Position numbers and translations under genes: made by a program. The notes beneath the pieces are model-generated. The model was given only the letters and a program-made list of their open reading frames with translations. It did not search any database and was not told where the DNA came from. Shown here in pieces: positions 38,784 through 47,286 of a stretch of DNA of 64,000 bases; the stretch's first letter is position 1, and every line of letters begins with the position of its first letter. Source of the stretch: Zeimonas sp046347945 (GTDB lineage: Bacteria; Pseudomonadota; Gammaproteobacteria; Burkholderiales; Burkholderiaceae_E); NCBI GenBank assembly GCA_046347945.1, contig JAXMFB010000021.1, forward strand, positions 5,258-69,257. Direction: 5' to 3'.

Positions 38784-39667
38784 TCGACTCGCTGCGCAAC
38801 CTGCCGGCGCCGGCCAAGCTCAACCTGTTCCTGCACGTCACGGGACGTCGCCCCGACGGCTACCACCTGCTCGAAACCGTCTTCGAGCTCGTCGACCTCT
38901 GCGACCGGGTACACCTGCGGCGGCGCAACGACGGTGCGATTCGCCGCCGCGATCCGATTCCCGGCGTCGCGGCCGAAGACGATCTCGCCGTGCGCGCCGC
39001 GCGCCTGCTGGCCGCCGAAACCGGCTGCCCGCTCGGCGCGGACATCTCGATCGACAAGCACATCCCGATGGGCGGCGGCCTCGGCGGGGGCAGTTCCGAC
39101 GCCGCCACCGTGCTGCTCGGGCTGAACCGCCTCTGGGGGCTCGGCCTCGATCGGCGCCGGTTGATGGCGCTCGGCCTGCGGCTGGGCGCCGACGTGCCGG
39201 CGTTCGTATTCGGCTGCCGGGCCTTCGCCACCGGCGTCGGAGAGCGGCTGCGCGCGCTGCCCGCCGCGCCCCAGTGGTTCGTGATCGTCGCCCCGCCGGT
39301 GTCGGTGCCGACTGCGTCGGTCTTCGCCTCTCCCGAATTGACACGTCATACGAAACCGCTCAGAATCTCGGGTCTTTCGCGAGGGCGGTCCGTCTATCGC
39401 GGGAAGAACGATCTCGAACCGGTGGTGTGCGCGGCCTGGCCGCTCGTCGCCGATGCGCTTGCCGCGCTCAGACTCGCCGCCGATTCGGCCGGCGCGGAGG
39501 GGCGACTGGCGCGGATGACCGGTTCGGGGGCCTGCGTGTTCTGTCCCGTGCCTGACGAACCGGTCGCCGCTTCGATCCGGAAACGGCTCGCGCGGCAGGC
39601 GGTCGGAACGATCCACTCGGTCCGCTCGCTGCGCCGGCACCCGCTGCGCGACTGGTCGTTTGCCTGA
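38780..39667 (+). CDS. ispE: 4-diphosphocytidyl-2-C-methyl-D-erythritol kinase
   Basis: Fourth step of the MEP isoprenoid pathway, 295 residues of a GHMP kinase. The N-terminal PAPAKLNLFLHVTGRRPDGY is the substrate site, the ATP-binding glycine motif is IPMGGGLGGGSSDAA and the C-terminal motif is RMTGSGACVFC. The start at 38780 overlaps the lolB stop. It is the last gene before tRNA-Gln and prs. Confidence 0.96.
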   Translation: MIDSLRNLPAPAKLNLFLHVTGRRPDGYHLLETVFELVDLCDRVHLRRRNDGAIRRRDPIPGVAAEDDLAVRAARLLAAETGCPLGADISIDKHIPMGGGLGGGSSDAATVLLGLNRLWGLGLDRRRLMALGLRLGADVPAFVFGCRAFATGVGERLRALPAAPQWFVIVAPPVSVPTASVFASPELTRHTKPLRISGLSRGRSVYRGKNDLEPVVCAAWPLVADALAALRLAADSAGAEGRLARMTGSGACVFCPVPDEPVAASIRKRLARQAVGTIHSVRSLRRHPLRDWSFA

Positions 39668-39755
39668 GGGCGTGCCCGCAGGCGGTGCGACCCGGGCCAG
39701 CAGGCCGTCACGACGCAAGCGCGGCGTGAGGCCCTCCGGCCCGATGCATGACCAT

Positions 39756-39832
39756 TGGGGAGTCGCCAAGTTGGTTAAGGCACCGGATTTTGATTCCGGC
39801 ATTCGAGGGTTCGAATCCTTCCTCCCCAGCCA
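39756..39832 (+). tRNA. tRNA-Gln (UUG anticodon)
   Basis: A 77-base cloverleaf with encoded CCA (39830-39832). The 7-bp acceptor stem pairs 39756-39762 with 39822-39828. The anticodon stem is 39783-39787 with 39795-39799 and the 7-base loop carries TTG at 39790-39792. The T arm contains GGTTCGAATCC. tRNA-Gln upstream of prs is the common betaproteobacterial arrangement. Confidence 0.97.
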
Positions 39833-39839
39833 CCTTCTC

Positions 39840-39863
39840 CAGCCCGGGGCCTGAGCCGGGCTG
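39840..39863 (+). other. hairpin between tRNA-Gln and prs
   Basis: A perfect 8-bp stem (39840-39847 with 39856-39863) with an 8-base loop begins eight bases after the tRNA. No T run follows, so it is more likely a processing or attenuation structure than a simple terminator. Confidence 0.45.
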
Positions 39864-39930
39864 CCAGCCGAGAGCCAGACAAGTGCAGGGCTACCGCCGA
39901 AACGCCGATGTGGTCGACCCGGAAGGTCTG

Positions 39931-40863
39931 ATGATCTTCACGGGCAACGCCAACCCGCGATTGGCCGCCGATGTCGCCCGGCACCTGTACATCAATCTCG
40001 GAAAAGCCACCGTCAGCCACTTCTCCGATGGCGAAGTGATGGTCGAGATCCTCGAGAACGTGCGCGGCAAGGATGTCTTCGTCCTGCAGCCGACCTGCGC
40101 GCCGACCAACGATCACCTGATGGAAGTCATGATCATGGTCGACGCGCTCAAGCGCGCATCGGCCGGGCGCATCACCGCGGCATTGCCCTATTTCGGCTAC
40201 GCGCGCCAGGACCGCCGCGTGCGCTCGATGCGGGTGGCGATCAGCGCCAAGGTGGTCGCCAACATGCTGGAAACCGCCGGCGTCGACCGCGTGCTGACGA
40301 TGGACCTGCACGCCGAGCAGATCCAGGGCTTCTTCGACATCCCGGTAGACAACATCTACGCGGCGCCGCTGCTGCTGGCCGACGTGCACAAGCAGCAGTT
40401 CGAGAACCTGCTGATCGTCTCGCCAGACGTCGGCGGCGTCGTTCGGGCGCGCGCGCTGGCCAAGCGGCTCGACTCGGACCTCGCAATCATCGACAAGCGG
40501 CGTCCGAAAGCCAACGTCGCCGAGGTGATGAACATCATCGGCGACGTCGAAGGCCGCACCTGCGTGATCATGGACGACATCGTCGACACCGCGAACACGC
40601 TGGTGAAGGCGGCCGCCGCGCTCAAGGAACACGGCGCCCAGCGCGTGGTCGCGTATTGCACGCACGCGGTGCTGTCGGGCGGCGCCACCTCCCGCATCAC
40701 CGACTCGGCGCTCGACGAGCTGGTGGTCACCGACACGATCCCGCTGTCGGCCGAAGCGGGGGCCTGCGACCGCGTCCGCGTGCTGTCGTGCGCACAATTG
40801 CTGGCCGAGACGATCCTGCGCATCAACCGCGCCGATTCGGTCTCGTCGCTGTTCGTCGACTGA
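39931..40863 (+). CDS. prs: ribose-phosphate pyrophosphokinase
   Basis: Makes PRPP from ribose 5-phosphate and ATP, feeding the his pathway encoded elsewhere in the window. Encodes 310 residues with FTGNANPRLAADVARHL, the catalytic flexible loop region YFGYARQDRRVRSM, and the PRPP motif VIMDDIVDTANTL. The ATG at 39931 has GGAAGG just upstream; a GTG at 39910 would add seven residues, as in some annotated homologues. The PRPP-loop sequence is slightly unusual (DIVDTANT rather than DMVDTAGT). Confidence 0.95.
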   Translation: MIFTGNANPRLAADVARHLYINLGKATVSHFSDGEVMVEILENVRGKDVFVLQPTCAPTNDHLMEVMIMVDALKRASAGRITAALPYFGYARQDRRVRSMRVAISAKVVANMLETAGVDRVLTMDLHAEQIQGFFDIPVDNIYAAPLLLADVHKQQFENLLIVSPDVGGVVRARALAKRLDSDLAIIDKRRPKANVAEVMNIIGDVEGRTCVIMDDIVDTANTLVKAAAALKEHGAQRVVAYCTHAVLSGGATSRITDSALDELVVTDTIPLSAEAGACDRVRVLSCAQLLAETILRINRADSVSSLFVD

Positions 40864-40981
40864 GCCGCGGCCGGCGGCGAAGCGAAGTTTTCTGGTGCCG
40901 GTGGGCCTCGCGGCCTGCCGGCTGGTGTGGTTGCCCCGTCGTTCTGGTCGCGGACCCGGGGCCTGATGAAAGGAAATAACG

Positions 40982-41614
40982 ATGAAAGTCGTTGCAAAGA
41001 CCCGCAGTGAGCAGGGTTCCGGTGCGAGCCGCCGCCTGCGTCGTGCCGGCCTCGTGCCGGGAATCGTCTACGGTGGCAAGGGTGCTGCGACGCCCGTGTC
41101 GATCGAGCACAACCCGCTGTACCACGCGTTGCGCGTGGAGGCGTTCCACTCGTCGATCCTCGACATGGAACTCGACGGGGCCAGGGAGCGCGTGCTGCTG
41201 CGCGACGTGCAATGGCACGCGTACAAGCCGCAGGTGATGCACATCGACTTCCAGCGCGTGGCTGCGGACGAGAAGATCACCGTCAAGGTGCCTCTGCACT
41301 TCGTCAACCAGGAGATCTCGCCGGCGGTCAAGCTGACGGCGGGCATCATCGGCCACGTGGTGAACGACGTCGAGATCAGCTGCCTTCCCGACGACCTGCC
41401 CAGCTTCATCGAAGTCGATCTCGCGAACCTGGAAGCGGGCAAACCGGTGCACTTCAGCGACATCGTCTTCCCGAAAGGCGTGACGCCGCTCACCCACGCC
41501 GGCGACGATCCGGTCATCGTCACGGTCACGATCCCCGGCGCGGCCGAGGAAGAGCCGGCCCCTGCACCGGCGGCGGCGCCCGCTGCCGCAGCGGCGCCCG
41601 CGGCGAAGAAGTGA
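40982..41614 (+). CDS. rplY: 50S ribosomal protein L25 (CTC form)
   Basis: Encodes 210 residues, the long general-stress CTC form. The 5S rRNA-binding N-domain (about 1-95) includes RSEQGSGASRRLRRAGLVPG and MHIDFQRVAADEKI. The C-terminal beta domain continues to about 185, and the Ala/Pro-rich tail (PAPAPAAAPAAAAAPAAKK) is low complexity. Strong AAGGAA ribosome binding site. An imperfect GC hairpin (about 40897-40922) lies in the leader. A terminator follows, so pth is not co-transcribed here. Confidence 0.95.
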   Translation: MKVVAKTRSEQGSGASRRLRRAGLVPGIVYGGKGAATPVSIEHNPLYHALRVEAFHSSILDMELDGARERVLLRDVQWHAYKPQVMHIDFQRVAADEKITVKVPLHFVNQEISPAVKLTAGIIGHVVNDVEISCLPDDLPSFIEVDLANLEAGKPVHFSDIVFPKGVTPLTHAGDDPVIVTVTIPGAAEEEPAPAPAAAPAAAAAPAAKK

Positions 41615-41641
41615 CGCCGGCCGGGCTCGCCGGTCTGCGCG

Positions 41642-41673
41642 AAGGCCCGGGTCGTTCCCGGGCCTTTTCGTTT
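41642..41673 (+). terminator. rho-independent terminator after rplY
   Basis: Perfect 10-bp stem (41642-41651 with 41657-41666), 5-base loop, followed by a T-rich stretch TTTCGTTT. It lies 27 bases after the rplY stop and isolates the transporter gene downstream. Confidence 0.9.
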
Positions 41674-41687
41674 CAGCGGCCGCTGCG

Positions 41688-42932
41688 ATGAACCCCGATG
41701 CCGCCACCGTCTGGCGCGCGCCGCGGTGGGCGCTCGCCGTGCTGCTCGCGGCGCTGGGCATGCTCGGGCCGTTCTCGATCGACACCTACCTGCCGGCGTT
41801 CTCCGGCATCGCGCGGGCGCTGGACGCGACGCCGGTGCAGATGCAGCAGACGCTGTCGGCCTACCTGTTCGGCTTCGCGTTCATGAACCTGTTCCACGGC
41901 GCGCTGGCCGACAGCTTCGGAAGGCGTCCGGTGGTGCTGTGGGGCGTCGGCGTGTTCACGCTCGCCTCGATCGGATGCGCGCTGTCGCCGACGATCGGCT
42001 GGCTGGTGTTCTTCCGCGCGCTGCAGGGCCTGTCGACCGGCGCGGGCATCGTCGTTTCGCGCGCGGTCATCCGCGACCTGTTCCCGCCCGAGGACGCGCA
42101 GCGGATGATGTCGCAGGTGACGATCTACTTCGGCGTCGCGCCCGCGGTCGCGCCGATGGTCGGCGGATGGCTCTTCGTCCACGTCGACTGGCACGGCATC
42201 TTCTGGCTGCTGGCGGTGCTGGGCCTGCTGCTGTGGCTGGGCAACTGGAAGTTCCTGCCCGAGACGCTGCACCCTACGCACCGCCAGCCGTTCGAGTTCG
42301 CGCACCTGATGCGCGGCTACTCGCAATTGCTGTCCGATCCGCGCTTCCTGCTGCTGGCCCTGGCGAGCGGCGTGCCGTTCAACGGCATGTTCCTGTACGT
42401 GCTGTCGGCGCCCGAGTTCCTCGGCACGCACTTGCGGCTCGGCCCGACCGAGTTCTTCTGGTTCTTCCTGCTCACCATTGCCGGGATCATGACCGGCGCC
42501 TGGGCCAGCGGCCGGCTGGCCGGCCGCATCCTGCCGCGCCAGCAGGTTCGCTACGGGTTCGTCGTCATGTTCACGACCGCGACGCTGAACCTGCTGGCCA
42601 ACCTCGTGTTCACCCCGCACGTCGCCTGGGCACTGCTGCCGCTCGCGGTCTTCGCCTTCGGCTGGGCGTTGAACGTTCCGGTGGTCACGCTGATGGTGCT
42701 CGACCTGTACCCGCACCGGCGCGGCATGGCCTCGTCGCTTCAGGCCGTGGTCGGCAGCGTCGCGAACGGCGTGGTGGCCGGCGTGATCGCGCCGGTGGTC
42801 ATGCACTCGACCGTCGCACTGGCGTCGACCTCGCTGGCGATGCTGTGTGTCGGCCTGTTCGCGTGGCTTCACCTGCGGCGGCGCTGGCCCGAAGCGGCCA
42901 GCATGACCGGGGACGCGCCGCCGCAAGTCTAG
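41688..42932 (+). CDS. Bcr/CflA family major facilitator transporter
   Basis: Encodes 414 residues with twelve membrane segments. The DHA1 (Bcr/CflA) motif at the N-terminus is LGPFSIDTYLPAF, motif A between TM2 and TM3 is GALADSFGRRPVV, and TM4-5 carry RALQGLSTGAGIVVSRAVIRD. The family exports drugs such as bicyclomycin or chloramphenicol and some amino acids; the substrate here is unknown. It begins 15 bases after the rplY terminator and is absent from the usual prs-rplY-pth neighbourhood, so it looks like an inserted accessory gene. Confidence 0.9.
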   Translation: MNPDAATVWRAPRWALAVLLAALGMLGPFSIDTYLPAFSGIARALDATPVQMQQTLSAYLFGFAFMNLFHGALADSFGRRPVVLWGVGVFTLASIGCALSPTIGWLVFFRALQGLSTGAGIVVSRAVIRDLFPPEDAQRMMSQVTIYFGVAPAVAPMVGGWLFVHVDWHGIFWLLAVLGLLLWLGNWKFLPETLHPTHRQPFEFAHLMRGYSQLLSDPRFLLLALASGVPFNGMFLYVLSAPEFLGTHLRLGPTEFFWFFLLTIAGIMTGAWASGRLAGRILPRQQVRYGFVVMFTTATLNLLANLVFTPHVAWALLPLAVFAFGWALNVPVVTLMVLDLYPHRRGMASSLQAVVGSVANGVVAGVIAPVVMHSTVALASTSLAMLCVGLFAWLHLRRRWPEAASMTGDAPPQV

Positions 42933-42971
42933 ACACCATGGTCGCCCGCGCCCTTGCGGGACACCGCCGGA

Positions 42972-43130
42972 TCAGCGTGCGCCGCCGGCGATCAGTTCCG
43001 GCGGCACCGAGTGCAGGGCCTCGACACCCAGCGGCGGGTCGTTCTCGCCGAACTGCGCGGCCGGCAGCGCCGCATGACCCCAATGCGGGTCGTCGTCGCA
43101 ACACGGCTGCGGTGGCGGGTGGGCGTTCAT
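42972..43130 (-). CDS. small 52-residue hypothetical protein
   Basis: A short reading frame with a good ribosome binding site (AGGAG eight bases before the ATG at 43130). The peptide has no signal peptide or membrane helix, an early Pro-rich piece and a cysteine pair followed by acidic and aromatic residues (PPPQPCCDDDPHWGH). I do not recognise it. It lies 108 bases downstream of the MalT-like regulator gene on the same strand, so it may share that transcript. Confidence 0.45.
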   Translation of the reverse strand: MNAHPPPQPCCDDDPHWGHAALPAAQFGENDPPLGVEALHSVPPELIAGGAR

Positions 43131-43238
43131 CGTCGCGCTCCTCGTTGTCTGTTCCGGGAGCATTCTCGGGCGCGCGACGCGGGCGCGCATCGCACCACCG
43201 AGCCATCGATGCATGGCTCCAGCGAGCCACGAGGCGGC

Positions 43239-45953
43239 TCAGCGCCCCGAGCCGAGGTAGCGCGCGATCACCTCGCCACGGGTGTGGACCCCGAGCTTGG
43301 CGATGATGTTGGCGACGTGGCGCTTGACCGTGTGCAGGCTGATGTCGAGCGTCAGGGCGATCCGCTTGTTGCTCGCGCCCTTGACGATCAGCGCGACGAC
43401 CTCGCGCTCGCGGGTGGTGAGCTCGTCGAGCGTCGCGGGCCCCGGCTGGGGGGCCAGCGCCGGGCCGACCGGGCACACCGCCGGGCGCAGTGCGTTGCAG
43501 CGCCCGATCAGCGCCAGCCAGGCGGCGCGGCGCGGATGCTCGCGATCGATCCGGTCGGCCAGTGCGACCACGAGCTCGGCGCGCTCGAGCAGCAGGCGGC
43601 CGAACATCCCGGCCTCGAGCGCGTCGTCGAGCAGCTCGGCGGCCATCGCCTGCGCGCGCTCGGCCTGGCCGCTGCGCGCCAGCGCATCGACGGCTGCAAC
43701 CCGCACGTCGCCGCCGATCGTCAGCAGCGGATAGCGCCGCTGCGCGTCGACCACGTCGCTCATCAGCTCGGCGGCGCGTGCCCACTGGCCGTCCTGGTAC
43801 GCGACCAGCGCCTCGGCCCACCGGCGCGCCCCGGCCATGTAGGGCCATTCGGTCTCGCGGAATGCCGTGAGCAGCCGCGCGTAGTCCTGGCGCAGCGCGG
43901 CATCGTCGCCGCTGCTCCAGTGCAACCTCGCCATCAGGTACAGGTAGGTGCCGACCCAGGCATTGCGGGTGCCCAGGGTCATGGTCTGCCCGGTGCGGAT
44001 GACCTCCTGCACCAGTTCGACCGCCTCGTCGCCGCGGCCCGCGATCGACAACAGCATCGTGCGGACCATGCACAGGTCGACCATCAGCGCACGGAACTCG
44101 CGCCAGCGCTCGACGTCGACCCAGACCGACTCGACGAGATCGTGCGCGCGCTCGAGGTCGCCTTCCCACATCGCTGCCCAGGCCGCGAGCACGGTCGCAT
44201 GCGCGAACGCCAGGCTGTCGGGGCGGGCGTCGAGCGCAATGACCAGCGCGTGGAAGCGCCGGAACAGCTCGCTGAAGGCCGGCGTCGCGACGAAATGCGA
44301 GCGGATGCGCTCGGCGAGGCGGACGCACAGGTCGACCGATGCGACGCGCTCGGCCAGCCCGATGGCGCTTCGCAGCGCCGCTGAGGCCTCGTCGGGCCGG
44401 CCCGTGGCGTTGAACAGCCAGGCCCGTTCGAGCACGAGCTCGGCCTGCAGCTCGGCGTCGAGCCCGGTATCGTCGATCCGCTCGAGCCGCTCGGCTGCAG
44501 CCCGTACGTCGCCGGTGTAGCTGACCACGCGCGCGAGCAGCAGCAGGCTGCGAACCGCGTGCGCGCGGTCTCCGGCCGCCTCGAATCCCTGCCAGGCGAG
44601 CTCGAGGCTCGCGCGGCCCTCGTCGAAGGCGCTGCGCTGCCAGGCCAGCAGCCCGGCGATCCAGTGCGCCTGCACGTGGTCGCCGACGCCGGCCGCCGCC
44701 AGTGCGCGCAGCGCCTGTGTCACGGCCTCGGTGTGCCCCTGCCTCAACAGCGCCTCGGCATGCCTGCCCAGCACCTCGAGCGCCCGTCGCGGCTCGCCGG
44801 CTTCGACCGCGTGACGCACCGCGCGCAGCGGCTCGTCGGCGATCGATGCCGCACGCAGGTTCAGCTCGCGCCACGCCTGCGGCGCCCCGCGGCGCAGCCG
44901 GGCGTTCAGGAAATCGCGGAACAGGTCGTGCATCCGCACGGTCGGGCGCGACGGGTCGAGCACCGTGACGAACAGGTTGCGCTGGATCAGCTGGTCGATC
45001 ATCGCCAAGCTGTCGACGCGCCCGCTCAGCTGCGTGCAACGCTGCGGATCGAGTTCGTCGAGCACGCAGCACACGGACACGAACGCGGAGAGCTCCGGCG
45101 GCAACTTGGCCAGCACCTCCTCGGCCAGGTACTCGAATACCTGCTCGTCGCCGGGTACCAGGCTGCCGGCCGGCCCCTGGGGCGCGGCCGCGTCGTCGCG
45201 GCACCCGGCGGCGAGCAAGCGCAGGCCCGCAATCCAGCCCTGGGAGCGCCGAATCCAGGCCTGCGCCAGCTGCCCGGACGAAGCCTCGCCCAGGCGAGCC
45301 AGGAACGCCGCCGCCTCGTCGGTCGAGAAACGCAATCGCGACTGCGGGAACTCGGCCAGATGGCCCGCGGCGCGACGCCGCGCCAGCGGCAGGCGCGGCG
45401 GCTCGCGCGAGGCCATGACGCAGGTGACGCGCTCGGGCAGCAGCCCGATGAAGTAGTCGAGCCAGTTCCAGGTGATCGCGTCGTCGATCACGTGCAGGTC
45501 GTCCCACACCCAGACGAAGCGCCCGACTTCGCATTCGGCCAGCCAACCGGCGACTTCGGCGGCCGCTGCGCGCGCACCGGCCTCGCTGGACCCGACCATG
45601 CGGGTCAGCGTGTCGGCGTCGAGCCCGTCGGCGTGGTGCAGCGTCGCGTTGATGGAATCGACCAGCACGCGGAACAGGCGCGCCGGCGCGCGGTCGAGAC
45701 GGTCGACCGCGATCCACGACAGCGCCCAGCCGGCGGGAGCCTCGGCCAACGCCTGCGCGAGCGCGGTGGTCTTGCCGAACCCGGCACCCGCCACGACGAG
45801 CACCAGCCGCGCCTCGGCGATCGCATCGAGCATGGCGCGCGACAACCGCTCGCGCTCGAGCAGCCGCGGCCGCAACGACGGCACCGTGAAGCGGCTGCCC
45901 GGCGCGCGCCGTGGCGCCGCAAACGGCGTGCGGACGGCAGCGGGCGCCGGCAT
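43239..45953 (-). CDS. MalT-like LuxR-family ATP-dependent transcriptional regulator
   Basis: Encodes 904 residues, the size of MalT-type STAND regulators. Walker A is AGAGFGKTT near residue 60 and Walker B-like FVWVWDDLHVID follows. The middle 500 residues are helical repeats of the TPR/sensor type. The C-terminal LuxR HTH is LTTREREVVALIVKGASNKRI with SLHTVKRHVANIIAKLGV. The ATG at 45953 has GGAGG upstream; codons at 46007 and 46112 would lengthen the N-terminus. Its ligand and targets cannot be read from the sequence; nearby candidates are the small ORF and the transporter. Confidence 0.88.
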   Translation of the reverse strand: MPAPAAVRTPFAAPRRAPGSRFTVPSLRPRLLERERLSRAMLDAIAEARLVLVVAGAGFGKTTALAQALAEAPAGWALSWIAVDRLDRAPARLFRVLVDSINATLHHADGLDADTLTRMVGSSEAGARAAAAEVAGWLAECEVGRFVWVWDDLHVIDDAITWNWLDYFIGLLPERVTCVMASREPPRLPLARRRAAGHLAEFPQSRLRFSTDEAAAFLARLGEASSGQLAQAWIRRSQGWIAGLRLLAAGCRDDAAAPQGPAGSLVPGDEQVFEYLAEEVLAKLPPELSAFVSVCCVLDELDPQRCTQLSGRVDSLAMIDQLIQRNLFVTVLDPSRPTVRMHDLFRDFLNARLRRGAPQAWRELNLRAASIADEPLRAVRHAVEAGEPRRALEVLGRHAEALLRQGHTEAVTQALRALAAAGVGDHVQAHWIAGLLAWQRSAFDEGRASLELAWQGFEAAGDRAHAVRSLLLLARVVSYTGDVRAAAERLERIDDTGLDAELQAELVLERAWLFNATGRPDEASAALRSAIGLAERVASVDLCVRLAERIRSHFVATPAFSELFRRFHALVIALDARPDSLAFAHATVLAAWAAMWEGDLERAHDLVESVWVDVERWREFRALMVDLCMVRTMLLSIAGRGDEAVELVQEVIRTGQTMTLGTRNAWVGTYLYLMARLHWSSGDDAALRQDYARLLTAFRETEWPYMAGARRWAEALVAYQDGQWARAAELMSDVVDAQRRYPLLTIGGDVRVAAVDALARSGQAERAQAMAAELLDDALEAGMFGRLLLERAELVVALADRIDREHPRRAAWLALIGRCNALRPAVCPVGPALAPQPGPATLDELTTREREVVALIVKGASNKRIALTLDISLHTVKRHVANIIAKLGVHTRGEVIARYLGSGR

Positions 45954-46152
45954 TCGACCTCCGGCAGACGGCAAGCTTGTTCCCCCAAGGAGACGGACGG
46001 GCCGCATCGCGAGGCTGCGCAGGCGAGGCTGCGCGCCGACCGGAACTTTTGATGATAGCCGATCGGGTGACGCGGATTCCACTACACTTGCGCCCGGCAC
46101 TCTCCGGGTCATTCACCGGGCCACCCACCGGGACACCCGAGCGGCACACGAG

Positions 46153-46740
46153 ATGAACGGCATCCGACTCGTAGTCGGGCTGGGCAACCCCGGCCCCGAG
46201 CACCATCTGGACCGGCACAACGCCGGCTTCTGGTTCGTCGACGCGCTCGCGCGCGATCACGGTGCGCAACTCGCGCGCGAAGGCAAGTTCCACGGCGACG
46301 TCGGCCGCGCCCGCATCGGCGGCGCAACGGTGTTCCTGCTCGAGCCCGCCACCTGGATGAACCGCTCCGGACAGGCCGTGGTCGCGCTGGCGCACTTCTA
46401 CCGGATCCTCCCCGACGAGATCGTGGTGGTGCACGACGAGCTCGATCTGCTGCCCGGCCAGGCGAAAATGAAGAAGGGCGGCGGCCACGCCGGCCACAAC
46501 GGGCTGAAGGACATCCAGGCCCGGCTCGGCAGCGCCGACTTCTGGCGCCTTCGCATCGGCATCGGCCACCCGCGCACGCTGCAGCTGAACCAGGAGGTGG
46601 CCGACTTCGTCCTGAACCGCCCGACGCGCGAGCAGCAGCAGGCGATCGACGAGGCGATCGGGCGCGGGCTCGACTGCATCGCGGAGACGGTGGCCGGCGA
46701 CTTCGAAGCCGCGATGATGAAGCTTCACACCCGCAAGTAA
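46153..46740 (+). CDS. pth: peptidyl-tRNA hydrolase
   Basis: Releases tRNA from stalled peptidyl-tRNA, 195 residues. The N-terminus has RLVVGLGNPGPEHHLDRHNAGF with the catalytic histidine, then TWMNRSGQAV, HDELDLLPGQAKMKKGGGHA and GHNGLKDI. The ATG at 46153 is the only family-consistent start. It is separated from its usual partner rplY by 4.5 kb of accessory genes. Confidence 0.97.
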   Translation: MNGIRLVVGLGNPGPEHHLDRHNAGFWFVDALARDHGAQLAREGKFHGDVGRARIGGATVFLLEPATWMNRSGQAVVALAHFYRILPDEIVVVHDELDLLPGQAKMKKGGGHAGHNGLKDIQARLGSADFWRLRIGIGHPRTLQLNQEVADFVLNRPTREQQQAIDEAIGRGLDCIAETVAGDFEAAMMKLHTRK

Positions 46741-46749
46741 CGGAACCCC

Positions 46750-47226
46750 ATGCCCGCCAGAATCGTCACCCGCCGCTCCGCCATCCACGGCAACGGCATG
46801 TTCGCCGCCACCGACATCCCGGCCGGCGCCCGGCTGATCCAGTACAAGGGAAGGCTGCTCACGCACGCCGAGAGCGACGAGCTCTACGGTGACGGCGCCG
46901 ACACCGGCCACACGTTCCTGTTCTCGCTGAACGACGACTACGTGATCGACGCCAACCAGCAGGGCAACAGCGCGCGATGGATCAACCACGGTTGCGCGCC
47001 GAACTGCGAGGCGGTGGTCGACGAGGACGCCCGCGGCGACCGGCGCCGCGACCGCGTGTTCATCGAGTCGACCCGCGACATCCGCAAGGGCGAGGAGCTC
47101 ACCTACAACTACGGGATCGTGCTCGGCGTTCCCCACACGCGCGCGATGAAGCGGATCTGGGCGTGCCGCTGCGGCGCGCCGCAGTGCACCGGAACGATGC
47201 TTCAGCCCAGGCGCGGGCGCCGCTGA
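46750..47226 (+). CDS. SET-domain protein-lysine methyltransferase-like protein
   Basis: Encodes 158 residues. The SET core shows HGNGMFAATDIPAGARLIQY, the catalytic-region NHGCAPNCEAVV and GEELTYNYGI, and a post-SET cysteine cluster CRCGAPQCTGTM that binds zinc in SET enzymes. It therefore has all elements of a small stand-alone protein-lysine methyltransferase; the bacterial target is unknown. It starts nine bases after pth. Confidence 0.88.
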   Translation: MPARIVTRRSAIHGNGMFAATDIPAGARLIQYKGRLLTHAESDELYGDGADTGHTFLFSLNDDYVIDANQQGNSARWINHGCAPNCEAVVDEDARGDRRRDRVFIESTRDIRKGEELTYNYGIVLGVPHTRAMKRIWACRCGAPQCTGTMLQPRRGRR

Positions 47227-47286
47227 GCGGCGCCGCCGCACGGCGCCGCCCCGCAGCGCGCTCGCCGCTCACCGGCCCGCTTGCGC

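Noticed and set aside
39756..39832. tRNA-Gln as an integration site
   Set aside because: No integrase gene and no direct repeat of the tRNA 3' end were found downstream in the window.
46040..46152. Promoter for pth
   Set aside because: A TACACT hexamer is present at about 46081 but no -35 at a suitable distance could be found, so it is not listed.
42799..47241. A 1480-residue minus-strand open frame across the LuxR, pth and SET genes
   Set aside because: Its translation is low complexity and it opposes or shifts well-supported genes; no domain is recognisable.
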